A DNA stretch of 64,000 bases from Sedimentisphaerales bacterium (GTDB lineage Bacteria; Planctomycetota; Phycisphaerae; Sedimentisphaerales; SM23-30). The position numbers and the translations under genes were made by a program. Below the pieces are notes generated by a model that saw only the letters and a list, made by a program, of their open reading frames with translations, made no database searches and was not told where the DNA came from. This document shows positions 27,617-37,589 of this stretch, piece after piece. Location of the stretch: assembly GCA_028281535.1 (NCBI GenBank), contig JANQJS010000022.1, positions 150,099 through 214,098 of the forward strand, written 5' to 3'. Every line of letters starts with the position of its first letter. The stretch's first letter is position 1.

Positions 27617-27973
27617 TTAAACCAGTTCTAATTCTGGTTCTGTATACATTTGTTCGGCGCCGTAGAATTCTAATCCGACTTCAATTACGGCACTCTCAAC
27701 AGATTGCTTACGATCTATCCGCACAACACGAGCGGTCTTAATGCGAGCAAAACCACCTTTATCTTGTGCCAATGTTTCGGTACGAGGAAAATTGATTTCA
27801 ATATCCTGTCCCTCACAAATAGGAGCCTGGAGGGGTAAGGTAATTAACGCCCCATCACTGGACACATTCACGCTACGACCATTAAAAAATCGCGTCGCTT
27901 TAGGATTCCAGATACTTACTGGCCAGGATACATCAGTTCTAACGGAACTTCGTTGCTCAAATGCACAAACCAT
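27617..27973 (-). CDS. PilZ-domain protein
   Basis: About 118 residues, a stand-alone PilZ domain. The c-di-GMP-binding pattern is present: RSSVR (RxxxR) near the N-terminus followed by NVSSDGALI (the [DN]xSxxG motif) about 25 residues later, and a C-terminal beta strand EVGLEF. It should therefore bind cyclic di-GMP, probably affecting motility, secretion or surface polysaccharide (family knowledge). ATG 27973 is preferred, with GAGG 6 nt upstream; the frame is open to a GTG at 27985 that is itself part of this ribosome site. Confidence 0.88.
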   Translation of the reverse strand: MVCAFEQRSSVRTDVSWPVSIWNPKATRFFNGRSVNVSSDGALITLPLQAPICEGQDIEINFPRTETLAQDKGGFARIKTARVVRIDRKQSVESAVIEVGLEFYGAEQMYTEPELELV

Positions 27974-28203
27974 AGTCTGCCTCACATTTTGATTTTATTA
28001 CAGCACCACTACACTGATGCTACTCTCTATAGTATATCGACTTGGCATAAATGTTAATATAGTTAATTTAGGAATAATAGTTAATATTTTTAGTTTTATA
28101 AAACTTGGCGATATTTTGTTGCTTTTTGGCGATAAAGACGTTATTTTCAGCCGTTTATAAGCGGACAAGATCATTTTACCCCCAATGGAAAGAACAAAGC
28201 CCC

Positions 28204-30729
28204 ATGGCAGAAAACGATGTAAGTAGCTACAATTTCACAGATATCGAAAAAAAATGGCAAAACTTCTGGGAAGAAAACAAAACCTTCAAAGCTCCCGACA
28301 AGTCCGATAAGCCCAAGTTTTACGCCCTGGACATGTTCCCCTATCCTTCAGGAGCCGGCCTTCATGTGGGTCACCCGGAAGGCTATACCGCCAGCGACAT
28401 CGTTTCCAGATACAAACGCATGCAAGGATTCAACGTACTTCACCCGATGGGATATGATGCCTTTGGCTTACCTGCTGAACAATATGCCATCAAAACGGGA
28501 ACCCACCCAAGTATTACCACCGAAAAAAATATCAGCAACATTCGTCGCCAGATTAAATCACTCGGATTCAGTTACGATTGGGATCGCGAAATCGATACCA
28601 CCGATGAAAAATACTATAAGTGGACGCAATGGATTTTCCTGCACCTCTATAATAGCTATTTTGATCATCAGGCTCAAAAGGCCAAACCTATTGATGAATT
28701 GCCCATCCCAGATGGACTCGATGAAAAAGAAAAACAACAGTACATCGATGATCACCGCTTGGCCTATGAAGCAGAAGTAGCAGTCAACTGGTGTCCTGAA
28801 TTAGGCACTGTACTTGCTAACGAAGAAGTCATCGGCGGCGTCAGCGAACGCGGTGGCCACCCTGTCATTCGCAAACCCATGCGTCAATGGATGCTTCGAA
28901 TTACCCACTATGCAGAACGCTTAATTGATGGCCTCAAAGACCTTGACTGGTCAGACAGTATCAAAAAATTACAAATCGACTGGATCGGAAAAAGCATCGG
29001 TGCAGAAGTTGATTTCAAATGTGCGGATCACGACGCCATCATTCGCGTCTTTACCACACGCCCCGACACATTATTTGGTGCCACCTATATGGTGCTATCG
29101 CCAGAACACCCACTCGTCAAAAAAATCACAACCGAGGATCAAAAAGCAGCCATCACGGCCTATCAGAATGAAGCCTCAAAGAAAAGTGATCTGCAACGTA
29201 CTGAACTCGCTAAAGACAAAACGGGTGTCTTCACAGGCGCATATGCGATCAATCCAGTGAACGACACCAAAATTCCTATCTGGATTAGCGATTACGTATT
29301 AATCAGCTACGGTACCGGTGCAATCATGGCAGTCCCGGCTCATGATGAACGCGATTATGAATTTGCTCAACAATTTGAACTACCAATTATCGAAGTCGTC
29401 AAACCCAAAGGTGAAAAACCTGATGGTTGCTTCTCTGGGAATGGTGTTGCTATTAATTCCGGCGAATTTGATGGCTTAGAAACTCCAGATTTCAAAGAAA
29501 AGATCTCCGCCTGGCTGGAAGAAAAAGGGCTTGGCAAAAAAGCAATCAATTACAAATTACGTGACTGGCTCTTTAGCCGCCAACGTTATTGGGGAGAACC
29601 ATTCCCCATATTACACAGAGAAGATGGTACCATCATTGCTGTCGATGCAAAAGACTTGCCAGTGACTTTACCTGAAGTAGAAAGCTATCACCCCAGCGGT
29701 ACGGGCGAATCACCCCTGGCAAATATTAGTGATTGGCTCAACGTCGAAATCGATGGCGTTAAATACAAACGTGAAACCAATACCATGCCGCAATGGGCTG
29801 GAAGCTGTTGGTATTATCTTCGCTACATTGACCCTGACAATGAACAGGCTCCTTTCGACAAAGAAAAAGAAAATTATTGGATGCCTGTCGACTTATATAT
29901 TGGTGGCGCCGAACATGCCGTATTACACCTACTCTATTCACGCTTTTGGCATAAAGTCCTCTACGATGTCGGCTGGGTAAGTTGCGATGAACCTTATACT
30001 AAACTTGTTAACCAGGGAATGATCCTGGGTAGCGACAATCGTAAGATGAGTAAAAGCTTTGGCAACGTCGTCAATCCAGACGAAGTCATCAAAGACTACG
30101 GCTCGGATTCCATGCGACTGTATGAAATGTTCATGGGGCCGCTTGATGCGACCAAACCCTGGAACATGCAAGGGGTCGAAGGCGTCCACCGATTCCTACA
30201 AAAAGCATGGCGAATGGTCGTCAGCCAGCAGCGAACCCTGCATGAATCAATTACAGATGAACCAGCCAAAGATGACGACCTACGACTACTGCATAAGACA
30301 ATCAAGAAAGTCACACATGACATCGAGAACATGGCATTTAATACCGCCATCTCACAAATGATGATCTTTACCAATGCCTTTACGACATTAAAGTCACGCA
30401 ACAAAAAAGCCATAGAAGATTTTGTCTTGCTCTTGGCCCCTTTTGCACCTCACATAGCAGAAGAGCTCTGGGAAATCCTGGGCAACAAAGAAACACTCGC
30501 CTATGCCCCATGGCCAAAATATGAAGAAAGCCTAACCCAAGACAGCGAAGTTGAACTGGCCATCCAGGTCAACGGCAAGATCAAAGGAAAGGTTACCTTC
30601 CCAGCAGACGCTGACGAAGAGACCATCCAACAAAAAGCGATGGACGCCATCAAAGACCAACTGGATGGCAAAGAAATCAAAAAAGTCATCGTCGTCAAAG
30701 GACGCCTGGTCAACATCGTCGCCAAGTGA
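28204..30729 (+). CDS. leuS: Leucyl-tRNA synthetase
   Basis: 841 residues, a normal bacterial length. Class I motifs: HIGH-type [14 protein letters not shown] near residue 45, CP1 editing domain with [19 protein letters not shown] and [17 protein letters not shown] in [10 protein letters not shown] (about 615-625), anticodon-binding helical domain and a C-terminal domain ending in [16 protein letters not shown]. Charges tRNA-Leu in the cytoplasm. ATG 28204 matches the family N-terminus ([19 protein letters not shown]) and has GGAAAGAA upstream; the frame is open further to a TTG at 28105, which I do not regard as the start. Confidence 0.97.
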   Translation: MAENDVSSYNFTDIEKKWQNFWEENKTFKAPDKSDKPKFYALDMFPYPSGAGLHVGHPEGYTASDIVSRYKRMQGFNVLHPMGYDAFGLPAEQYAIKTGTHPSITTEKNISNIRRQIKSLGFSYDWDREIDTTDEKYYKWTQWIFLHLYNSYFDHQAQKAKPIDELPIPDGLDEKEKQQYIDDHRLAYEAEVAVNWCPELGTVLANEEVIGGVSERGGHPVIRKPMRQWMLRITHYAERLIDGLKDLDWSDSIKKLQIDWIGKSIGAEVDFKCADHDAIIRVFTTRPDTLFGATYMVLSPEHPLVKKITTEDQKAAITAYQNEASKKSDLQRTELAKDKTGVFTGAYAINPVNDTKIPIWISDYVLISYGTGAIMAVPAHDERDYEFAQQFELPIIEVVKPKGEKPDGCFSGNGVAINSGEFDGLETPDFKEKISAWLEEKGLGKKAINYKLRDWLFSRQRYWGEPFPILHREDGTIIAVDAKDLPVTLPEVESYHPSGTGESPLANISDWLNVEIDGVKYKRETNTMPQWAGSCWYYLRYIDPDNEQAPFDKEKENYWMPVDLYIGGAEHAVLHLLYSRFWHKVLYDVGWVSCDEPYTKLVNQGMILGSDNRKMSKSFGNVVNPDEVIKDYGSDSMRLYEMFMGPLDATKPWNMQGVEGVHRFLQKAWRMVVSQQRTLHESITDEPAKDDDLRLLHKTIKKVTHDIENMAFNTAISQMMIFTNAFTTLKSRNKKAIEDFVLLLAPFAPHIAEELWEILGNKETLAYAPWPKYEESLTQDSEVELAIQVNGKIKGKVTFPADADEETIQQKAMDAIKDQLDGKEIKKVIVVKGRLVNIVAK

Positions 30730-30734
30730 CGTCA

Positions 30735-30850
30735 CATTAAGAACACCGCGACCATTGTTACAGGAACCCGCTCTCGTTGCTCGCTGCTTGGAATACGAGA
30801 CATGTTTTATGTAGGCCGCCGGCCAAGCCTCTGGCTGGCAAAATCTATGA
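30735..30850 (+). repeat. Dispersed structured repeat, partial copy C
   Basis: Directly after leuS, sequence matches the conserved core of the repeat seen at 55971 and 63166: ACCGCGACCATTGTTACAGG, then a hairpin CTCGT (30773-30777) with ACGAG (30795-30799) followed by the shared GAGAC. Beyond that it diverges into a G/C-rich palindromic stretch (GGCCGCCGGCC near 30814). The left-end CAGGCG palindrome is absent. See the separate finding for the comparison of copies. Confidence 0.75.
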
Positions 30851-31046
30851 TAAAAACGACCATCATCACACATTATCAAGAACTTAATCATACAAATAGC
30901 TGAGTAGCTACCTCAAGTAAAGCTTGGGAGATGTATAAGAGGGACATTGGGCCCATTTTTCAAATAAATTGCGTGCAATGTCCTCTCTGTATTTCCAATG
31001 AATATTTTACGCAAGTATTGACATGATTTTACTTATTCTTACCCCC

Positions 31047-31075
31047 TTGTGTTTGTGGAATATCTGTTATATAAT
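31047..31075 (+). promoter_or_regulatory. Probable promoter of PEP-CTERM gene
   Basis: TTGTGT (31047-31052), 17-nt spacer, perfect TATAAT (31070-31075), about 48 nt before the start codon at 31123. No operator-like repeat is seen. Confidence 0.6.
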
Positions 31076-31122
31076 ATGTTTATTCGAGATCACTTAAATT
31101 GAGATAAATGAGAGGAATTATC

Positions 31123-31752
31123 ATGGGATTTTATAGTAAAAAAGTAATGATTGTCTTGGCGTTTTTTTGTTTAGTGCTATCGCAAAAACTTTGTGCAAAT
31201 TCATCTTTGATCGCCGGTAGTTCGAATGTCAGTCCACCACCGTTCTGGCTGGATTCTTTCTGGGGTATTACCAGTAGTATTGACCGTGCATTTCCATTTA
31301 CGTTAAATACTTCCGGACAATTCAGTTTGGATCATCTTGAGATTGCGGCATATCATTATAACGGTCTGGCAGGATCGACAGCCACCTTCTCCATTGCACA
31401 AGACAATAATGGTTTGCCGGGAACGATCATTGATACATTTTTCTTCAATAATATCACAACAGATCAACAGGTTGTTTCGACGCTATCAACGAATAACACA
31501 ATCCTGGATTCCGTGAATACTTATTGGGTCATTGGAGAGACAACACAAGGGCAAGTCAACTGGAATCTGGGTGATAATACGTTTGGCCCATATGCATTTC
31601 GAGTTAATGATGGTGCGTGGGAATTTCATCAGGATGGAAATGTCAGTGGATTTGCTTTGCATGGCAACCCTATCCCAGAACCAACAGCCATCACACTGAT
31701 AACCCTTGGCAGTTTGGGATTGTTACAACGTAAACGATCAAGATCAAAATGA
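31123..31752 (+). CDS. PEP-CTERM sorting-domain protein
   Basis: 209 residues. Signal peptide (VMIVLAFFCLVLSQKLCA) and a C-terminal PEP-CTERM module: IPEPTAI, a hydrophobic helix (ITLITLGSLGLL) and QRKRSRSK. The middle is a beta-rich domain of about 150 residues (HLEIAAYHYNGLAGSTATFS, VNTYWVIGETTQG, GPYAFRVNDGAW), a pattern common in exported proteins with choice-of-anchor or concanavalin-like domains; function unknown. PEP-CTERM proteins are processed by exosortase and exported; the exosortase gene is not in this window. ATG 31123 has AGAGG in place; an upstream ATG at 31108 does not. Confidence 0.85.
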   Translation: MGFYSKKVMIVLAFFCLVLSQKLCANSSLIAGSSNVSPPPFWLDSFWGITSSIDRAFPFTLNTSGQFSLDHLEIAAYHYNGLAGSTATFSIAQDNNGLPGTIIDTFFFNNITTDQQVVSTLSTNNTILDSVNTYWVIGETTQGQVNWNLGDNTFGPYAFRVNDGAWEFHQDGNVSGFALHGNPIPEPTAITLITLGSLGLLQRKRSRSK

Positions 31753-31753
31753 A

Positions 31754-32512
31754 TTAAATAAGATTCCTTTTTCTGCGTAACATAGACAGCCCACCCAATA
31801 CAAGTAAAGATAAACTTGCAGGTTCAGGTGCTACTAAGACAAGACTTGCTCCAGGAGAAGTTGTTCTTAATTCTTCAACATCAATGATAGTTCCATCTAA
31901 TAATCTTCCCGAAAATGTTGATGCTATAATATTTGAATATTCTCCATATTCAACTTGAGTGCCATTGATATTAAAATTACTTCCCGTAATCCTAAGGGTT
32001 GAATTATCACTTAAGACAATCGAATTCCTAACGTCTCCACCTGTTAATTCGATAACCCCAAAATCCATAGGCGACAAACCACTTACTGAGCCACCAGACA
32101 TATTCAATATACTTGAACCACGTGAAGATATAAGACCTAAAAATATTCCTGAGCTCACATTTAAAGTCGCATTATCAGAAGTATGTACGCTTTTGATATC
32201 CCCCCCTGTTATATTGATGGTGCTATTATCATACCCCCAAAAAATACCACTATCGACGTCGCCTCCGGAAACGTTAATGATACTTGTATCTTGAACATAA
32301 AGAGAGTGCTGATCGGGAAAAAATGCATCTTCAATAATATTCAACGTTGTTGGATTTGGTGGACTAGTAGGAGAATCTTGTACGTATAATGTATCATTTT
32401 GATATGATTCTATCGCATTGATTAAACCATTATTTAAAAACTCAACCGCTTGCAAATGACTATTTAAAATAAAGACTAGTAAAAAACATAGGGAGACGAT
32501 GGGCCTTTTCAT
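31754..32512 (-). CDS. PEP-CTERM protein with Ser/Gly-Gly beta-helix-like repeats
   Basis: 252 residues. Signal peptide, then short repeats of about 20 residues built on 'I-N-[IV]-[ST]-GG-[DS]-[VI]' (STINITGGDIKSV, ATLNVSSGIF, SILNMSGGSVSG, GVIELTGGDVRN, STLRITGSNF), likely a right-handed beta-helix, a closing domain (IIASTFSGRLLDGTIIDVEEL) and PEP-CTERM (PEPASLSLLVLGGLSMLRRKR). The repeat region and closing domain match the protein at 57345, which instead ends in a dockerin-like tail. Converges with the previous gene with a 1-nt gap. AGGAG precedes the ATG. Confidence 0.85.
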   Translation of the reverse strand: MKRPIVSLCFLLVFILNSHLQAVEFLNNGLINAIESYQNDTLYVQDSPTSPPNPTTLNIIEDAFFPDQHSLYVQDTSIINVSGGDVDSGIFWGYDNSTINITGGDIKSVHTSDNATLNVSSGIFLGLISSRGSSILNMSGGSVSGLSPMDFGVIELTGGDVRNSIVLSDNSTLRITGSNFNINGTQVEYGEYSNIIASTFSGRLLDGTIIDVEELRTTSPGASLVLVAPEPASLSLLVLGGLSMLRRKRNLI

Positions 32513-32592
32513 AAACTTCTCCTATAAATGATTTAATTAAGTACATAAAAAAACCAACTAGACGAGGAGCCTAACTCTCTCTTCTCTCTCTA

Positions 32593-32618
32593 ACGGGAAT
32601 TTAGTGATTTATTCCCGT
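32593..32618. repeat. Hairpin in PEP-CTERM gene leader
   Basis: ACGGGAAT-10 nt-ATTCCCGT, eight perfect pairs, about 80-105 nt upstream of the start of the 31754-32512 gene, next to a CT-rich (GA-rich on the coding strand) tract at 32575-32590. It may be a terminator of the gene at 32772 or a leader structure; there is no clear U-run. Confidence 0.4.
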
Positions 32619-32771
32619 AAAATTATCTCTCAAAGACAAGTATAGCCATATGTCAAGGTGAATCAAGAGGAATTTTATAAAAACAGGACCAACAGGTTAC
32701 CACAGAATCAGGAGGACTGAATGATAGATATTATCGAATAACGAATCGCCACATTAGTATTATTTAGGCAA

Positions 32772-33899
32772 TTACCTTAGTGAATTTCTTTTTCTTCTCA
32801 TAATAGCAACACCGCCTAAGGCAAGTAAACTCATCGTCATAGGTTCTGGGATTGGGGTCATTAGGAATGCGTGGTGTTGGCCGCCAATGATGCCGGTGCC
32901 AACGATTTGGCCTGATGCATTCATGTCGGAGGCACTCGTTAGTGTCCAGCCGCTGCCTGCTGGGAGGAAATCGTTTAAGTCTCTCATGCCATTGATGTCA
33001 TCATAGATAAAGGCGTGTTGTGTAATCGATCCAGTAATTTCACTTACTCCAAACACATGTCCGCTTTCACTGATGCCATTGGCAAAAGAAACGGAGCCTC
33101 CCAGTGTGCCCAGGTCGATCATGCCATTGGTGTTGTCATACAAAAAGGCACGGAACAGATTGCCAGGGGCTTGACTATTTCCGACGACTTGGCCATTGTT
33201 ATTGATATCTCTTGCTTCAGAATAGGATAATGATCCGCCTAAGTGTCCTAGGTCTGTCATGCCGTTGACACTATCGTATATAAAGGCGTGGCTCGTCGCG
33301 TCACCTGTGGTTGAGCTCCGACCGACGACTTGTCCATTGTCGTTTAGGGCATAACCCAAAGATGTGCTTCCACCTAAGGTGCCAATGTCTACCATGCCAT
33401 TGACGCTGTCGTATATAAAGGCATGGGTGGCGCTGTTGCCGGTAATTTGACTATATCCTGCGACTTGGCCGCTGCTATTGATACTATAGGCTTGAGATTC
33501 TTCGCCTCCCAGTGTGCCTATGCTGGTCATGCCATTGACGGAGTCGTATATAAAGGCGTGTATGCGAGTGTCTCTTCTGCCAAATTTAATTTCACTAAAG
33601 CCAGCGACTTGTCCGTTGGCATTGACGCTCCATGCATGAGAAAACATTCCGTCTGTGAGTGTGCCTAGATCAACCATGCCATTAACAGTGTCATATAAAA
33701 AGGCATGAAAGTCGAAAGGAGCGATGCTTTGGCCAGCAACTTGTCCGTTATCGTTTATGTCGAATGCATTCGAGGTGAACCCGCCTAAGGTTCCCAGGTC
33801 TGTGATACTATATTCTTGTAACGTTGCCTGGACGAGCGACGTCCATGATAAAAAGACCATGATGGCCAGTAACGTATATGTAATTCGTTGCAATTTCAT
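32772..33899 (-). CDS. HAF-repeat PEP-CTERM protein
   Basis: About 375 residues. Signal peptide (MKLQRITYTLLAIMVFLSWTSLVQA), then at least seven tandem copies of about 45 residues of the HAF repeat: 'LGTLGG..S.A..IN..GQVAG.S......HAFIYDSVNGM..'. It ends with PIPEPMTMSLLALGGVAIMRRKR, a PEP-CTERM sorting tail. HAF-repeat proteins are extracellular and of unknown function, probably forming a propeller-like structure. ATG 33899 fits the signal peptide and has AAGGA upstream; the frame is open to 34025 but that extension crosses a leader hairpin. Confidence 0.9.
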   Translation of the reverse strand: MKLQRITYTLLAIMVFLSWTSLVQATLQEYSITDLGTLGGFTSNAFDINDNGQVAGQSIAPFDFHAFLYDTVNGMVDLGTLTDGMFSHAWSVNANGQVAGFSEIKFGRRDTRIHAFIYDSVNGMTSIGTLGGEESQAYSINSSGQVAGYSQITGNSATHAFIYDSVNGMVDIGTLGGSTSLGYALNDNGQVVGRSSTTGDATSHAFIYDSVNGMTDLGHLGGSLSYSEARDINNNGQVVGNSQAPGNLFRAFLYDNTNGMIDLGTLGGSVSFANGISESGHVFGVSEITGSITQHAFIYDDINGMRDLNDFLPAGSGWTLTSASDMNASGQIVGTGIIGGQHHAFLMTPIPEPMTMSLLALGGVAIMRRKRNSLR

Positions 33900-33985
33900 C
33901 TTATTTGGGTCCTTTATAATTGCGTGTTTGGCTGGGCGTTTACCCCATTGAAGTCGTTTGTCTTTTTTATGAACACATAAAAAAA

Positions 33986-34048
33986 ACGCAGAGAAAGAAC
34001 AAAGATTATGCACCAAAAGGCTCATAACGCTTGTTTCTCTCTCTGCGT
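33986..34048. repeat. Leader stem-loop before the HAF-repeat gene
   Basis: ACGCAGAGAAAGAA (33986-33999) pairs with TTCTCTCTCTGCGT (34035-34048), 13 of 14 pairs, with a 35-nt loop. It lies 87-149 nt upstream of the HAF-repeat gene start and includes a GAGAGAG tract on that gene's strand, as seen near other PEP-CTERM genes here. Confidence 0.5.
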
Positions 34049-34154
34049 TAAATAGCTAAACTCTTTTATGTCAAGGCTTCGCAAAAAATTGCCAACCTTA
34101 TAATTCCACTATAGCTTAATAAACAGGAATTGTCCAGTGAATACTCAAGAAGTA

Positions 34155-35633
34155 CTAATCATCACTTAAAGGTCGACGCTTTTTATTGGGACGACGTTTC
34201 TTGTGGGGACGTTTTTTCTTTTTACCACCCGGGCCTTGATCGTTTCTTTTATTTCCTTGCGAGTTGGCTTTCTTTTTACCACCTTGGGAATTGGATCGTT
34301 TTTTGCCACCCCCCTCTGAGTTAGAGCGAGTTGTTGGCCTTTTCTTTTTGGACTGACGTTCGTCAGACCAATTGGAGGTTTCAGCGTTGGACTTGCGGCG
34401 TTTTTTAGCCTTTTCAGACCGAGAGCGTGTTTTGTGATTGGACTCTTTTTCTTCATGGCCACTGTTATCTTCTTTGGTTTTATCGATCTTACGATGATCA
34501 AAACCTAAGTAACGTTTAGGCTTCATCTTTAGCCCTGTGAACTCTTCGATCTTTTTGAGATACTTATGCTCTTCACTTGATACCAGTGTAATGGCATCAC
34601 CAGTCTGCATAGCACGTCCTGTTCGGCCAATGCGATGAACATAATCTTCGGCATAGGTCGGCACATCATAATTAATCACATGCGACAACCCTTCCACGTC
34701 GATCCCACGTGCGGCAATATCTGTTGCAACCATGACCTGATACTTACCTTGCTTGAATCCATCAAGCGCCTGCTGACGCTGCGCCTGAGTTCGATTCGAA
34801 TGGATGGCGACGGATTTGATTCCCGCTTTGGAAAGACGCCGACTAATTTTATCAGCACCATAACGCGTACGTGAAAAAATAAGCGTACTATACATTTGTT
34901 CTTCTTTGAGCATGTGCATGAGTAGATCCATCTTAAATTCTCGCTGCATACGATAGATATGCTGTGTCACAGTCTCAATCGGATTGTGTTGTTTACCAAT
35001 CTGGATTTTGATCGGTTTATTTTGTATCCCTTCAGTCAACTTACGAACTGCTTCGGGCATCGTAGCAGAAAAAAGTAGTGTCTGACGTTTTTCAGGTAAA
35101 ACACTGACAATCTTTTTCACATCATTAACAAAACCCATATCAAACATACGATCCGCTTCATCAATCACAAAGACTTTCAATCGAGATAGATTAATCGTTT
35201 CACGATCCATATGATCCATCAAGCGACCCGGCGTTGCGACAACAATATCGACGCCTCGGCGTAATTTGTCAATTTGGCGTTGAATATTCACGCCGCCATA
35301 AATACTTAATGCCTTCAAATGCAGAAAACGACCATACTCAGCAATCGCCTCTTCAATTTGGACGGCCAGTTCGCGCGTTGGTGTCAGAATTAATGCCTGA
35401 ACAAACCGTTTACGTTTGGATTTCGATTTAGCTTTTTCATCGGTTAAACGATTGAGGATTGGTAAAACAAACGCCGCAGTCTTACCTGTTCCTGTCTGAG
35501 CACAACCAATAATGTCATGGCCTTGAATGGCATGAGGTATCACTTCAGATTGAATTTCTGTTGGCGCAGTATAACCTGTTGCCAGAATGCCCTGCACTAA
35601 TTCATCTGATAATCCAATTTTCTTAAACGGCAT
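34155..35633 (-). CDS. rhlE: DEAD-box RNA helicase, RhlE-like
   Basis: 492 residues. All helicase motifs are visible: Q motif (GYTAPTEIQSEVIP), AQTGTGKTA (I), PTRELAVQI (Ia), TPGRL (Ib), DEAD (II), SAT (III), then in the second domain TLIFSRTR, ATDIAARGIDVEG (V) and HRIGRTGR (VI). From about residue 385 the tail is very basic and low in complexity (KKKRP, RPNKKRR), as in RhlE-type proteins, where it binds RNA. Unwinds RNA in ribosome assembly or decay. GGAG precedes the ATG. Last gene of a probable operon with the YciH and YhcH genes. Confidence 0.94.
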   Translation of the reverse strand: MPFKKIGLSDELVQGILATGYTAPTEIQSEVIPHAIQGHDIIGCAQTGTGKTAAFVLPILNRLTDEKAKSKSKRKRFVQALILTPTRELAVQIEEAIAEYGRFLHLKALSIYGGVNIQRQIDKLRRGVDIVVATPGRLMDHMDRETINLSRLKVFVIDEADRMFDMGFVNDVKKIVSVLPEKRQTLLFSATMPEAVRKLTEGIQNKPIKIQIGKQHNPIETVTQHIYRMQREFKMDLLMHMLKEEQMYSTLIFSRTRYGADKISRRLSKAGIKSVAIHSNRTQAQRQQALDGFKQGKYQVMVATDIAARGIDVEGLSHVINYDVPTYAEDYVHRIGRTGRAMQTGDAITLVSSEEHKYLKKIEEFTGLKMKPKRYLGFDHRKIDKTKEDNSGHEEKESNHKTRSRSEKAKKRRKSNAETSNWSDERQSKKKRPTTRSNSEGGGKKRSNSQGGKKKANSQGNKRNDQGPGGKKKKRPHKKRRPNKKRRPLSDD

Positions 35634-35679
35634 TTATTGCTCCGTATCGTTTTTCTATACATCATAGAATGGGGACGGT

Positions 35680-36045
35680 TTATCCCCCGGCTTTTTTGAC
35701 GGTCCAACCTTTACTTTGGAGAACCTCTAACAATTTATCACGATGGTCACCTTGAATTTCAATCACACCATCTTTTAGCGTTCCGCCGCTGCCACATTTT
35801 TGTTTGAGCTCAGTCGCTAATTTTTTCAGTTCATCCCCTGCTAACGGAATACCATTAATCAGTGTAACACCTTTGCCTTTTCTCCCCTTAGTTTCCCGCA
35901 TAATTCGAACAACGCCATCACCTTTAGGCACACTGCTTTTCTTTTGCTTACAAATGCACTTAGCTTTTGGCTTACCACAATCACCACAAAACCTACCTTG
36001 TGAAGTACAATAAACAAGTCCATCCTGTCGAGCCGCTGTCATCAT
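35680..36045 (-). CDS. yciH: SUI1/eIF1-type translation factor (YciH-like)
   Basis: 121 residues. An N-terminal Cys cluster (FCGDCGKPKAKCIC) resembling a zinc ribbon is followed by the SUI1 domain: RETKGRKGKGVTLINGIPL, LATELKQKCGSGGTLKDG, VIEIQGDHRDKLLEVLQSKG. The QKCGSGGTLK loop is the family signature. Bacterial YciH influences start-codon selection in vitro; its cellular role is unclear. The start overlaps the stop of the YhcH gene by 4 nt, so translation is coupled. Confidence 0.9.
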   Translation of the reverse strand: MMTAARQDGLVYCTSQGRFCGDCGKPKAKCICKQKKSSVPKGDGVVRIMRETKGRKGKGVTLINGIPLAGDELKKLATELKQKCGSGGTLKDGVIEIQGDHRDKLLEVLQSKGWTVKKAGG

Positions 36046-36500
36046 ATTTGAATCTTTACAACAACCTTGCGGACTTTTTCAGATTGCCCAATGCTTATCC
36101 CAGGCTTATGACCATCGGTCGGACCATAGACCACAAACATCCCAGGTTTTAAGACCAGAGAGCTGACATCACACCTCGTATCAAAAAAAGCCAAGTCTGT
36201 TTCTTCATCATATTCCTGAGTTTCGATCAGATCTTCGCGATCCATCAGAACCACATCATGACGCTCAGCCCCTTCTAGAACCATCTGTACATCAAGATAC
36301 TTCTCATGGCACTCAAAATCCTTCTCCTTGGCATCCGCGGTATCAATGGTCTGAAAGATGGCATGCATCTGCCCACCTTCAAATTCATATTTTCCATCTG
36401 GCTGATCCAAATCGAAATCGAGTACAAACTGGACTGCCATGTAGATATTATCTTCCGGATCACAGTAAGAGTCGAGATTTTCCACACTATCATAAATCAT
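36042..36500 (-). CDS. YhcH/YjgK/YiaL (DUF386) family protein
   Basis: About 152 residues, a cupin-like beta fold. Family hallmarks: MIYDSVENLDSY, GKYEFEGGQMHAIFQTIDT, ECHEKYLDVQMVLEGAERH (metal-ligand Glu/His), AFFDTRCDVSSLVLKPGMFVVYGPTDGHKPG. Relatives include YhcH (sialic acid catabolism) and EbgC, and bind a divalent metal; the substrate is probably a sugar or sugar derivative. ATG 36500 has AAGGA upstream. First of three genes with YciH and RhlE. Confidence 0.88.
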   Translation of the reverse strand: MIYDSVENLDSYCDPEDNIYMAVQFVLDFDLDQPDGKYEFEGGQMHAIFQTIDTADAKEKDFECHEKYLDVQMVLEGAERHDVVLMDREDLIETQEYDEETDLAFFDTRCDVSSLVLKPGMFVVYGPTDGHKPGISIGQSEKVRKVVVKIQI

Positions 36501-36826
36501 TGTAAATCCTTGCAAAATAGTAAGTGCCAGAGCATACAGGATTTACTCACAATCTACAAGGCGCACTTGCTACCTAGAGTGAAAATAAGTCACAATTTCC
36601 CCACAATTCGCCTCAAAGTCAATAAAAGCAGCCTATTTTAAGCCAAAAAGCATAGAATCATACCCCATTTACCCCGTAAAATGACATCCAACTTGATAAT
36701 TCTTTACCAGATCAAATTTGCTTAAAATTAAGTATGCCAAGGAGATTATTTACTCACAAGCTTTAATCGTTTACATTCTTGGAGTATCAGGCTAGCCATC
36801 CTCACAACATAAGAGCCATATGTCTA
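36501..36826. other. Intergenic gap, nothing supported
   Basis: 326 nt between the YhcH gene start and the stop of the Cys-rich protein gene. It must hold the promoter of the YhcH-YciH-RhlE operon on the minus strand, but I see no convincing -35/-10 pair, repeat or RNA. Confidence 0.4.
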
Positions 36827-37204
36827 TTACTTACGCAATAGTTTATTCAGACACGTTTCACAAAATATAAGTATACTTAGCAAACCAGAAACTAAATTTT
36901 GGACTATCCCACGGTTCTTTGGTCCATATCCAGTCTTATCATCTGGTTCAGGACATATAATTTCACCAAGCATAATTAACGGCTCAGATGTAGGATCGTC
37001 ATTTTTAGTAACCGCAACAGCCACGCACTCTTTCATTTGAGAATGCATGATAAGCTCCTCATCCGTGCTGCAAAAATAAACATTCTTTTTACAACGATGA
37101 CAAAAGTGAATAGAGGAATCGTCTGTTTCGGATAACTCATCCCATTGTCGCCGACAGTGAAAAGAAAAACAGAGCTTAACATACTTGGATCTTTCTTCGC
37201 TCAT
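36827..37204 (-). CDS. Small Cys-rich protein with zinc-ribbon-like cluster
   Basis: 125 residues. N-terminal cysteines are spaced like a zinc site: CFSFHC, then FCHRCKKNVYFC, then ECVAVAV. The pattern 'C..W..L..T.....FC..C...VY.C....E...H....CVA' recurs in small proteins of Planctomycetota, usually without assigned function. The C-terminal part (ending ILIFCETCLNKLLRK) has a hydrophobic segment near residues 105-120 that might be a membrane anchor. AGGA precedes the ATG. Function unknown. Confidence 0.72.
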   Translation of the reverse strand: MSEERSKYVKLCFSFHCRRQWDELSETDDSSIHFCHRCKKNVYFCSTDEELIMHSQMKECVAVAVTKNDDPTSEPLIMLGEIICPEPDDKTGYGPKNRGIVQNLVSGLLSILIFCETCLNKLLRK

Positions 37205-37589
37205 ACATCATTTCCTACTGATCTTTTCTTCATAACGTCTTGTAGTTATAATTAGATTATGCACGTATTTAAACACCATTAAAACATACCCTCAAAACCG
37301 AACTCTGTGCGGAATTTGTAATCTATCAGACCCAATTAGCTCCTCATATAAATCTTAGGTCATCTTTGTCTATAAAGTCAACCAAAGCAGATTATTTCCT
37401 CTAAACAATCCAGCTATTGTAAGCCAGAATCCCCATACTCATAATCACAGCGATCTTCATAAAAATGATCTATCATCTACTATTCAACGACAAAACTCAC
37501 TTTCGATATTAAATTTACAATCACATCAAGTTTTGTTAGAATTTTTGGAAAGTATACTTTTAAAAATTATATTCAGGATAGAAACAATA
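37205..37589. other. Intergenic gap, nothing supported
   Basis: 385 nt of A/T-rich sequence between divergent genes, so it should contain two promoters. I find no clear promoter pair, hairpin or repeat. Confidence 0.4.
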
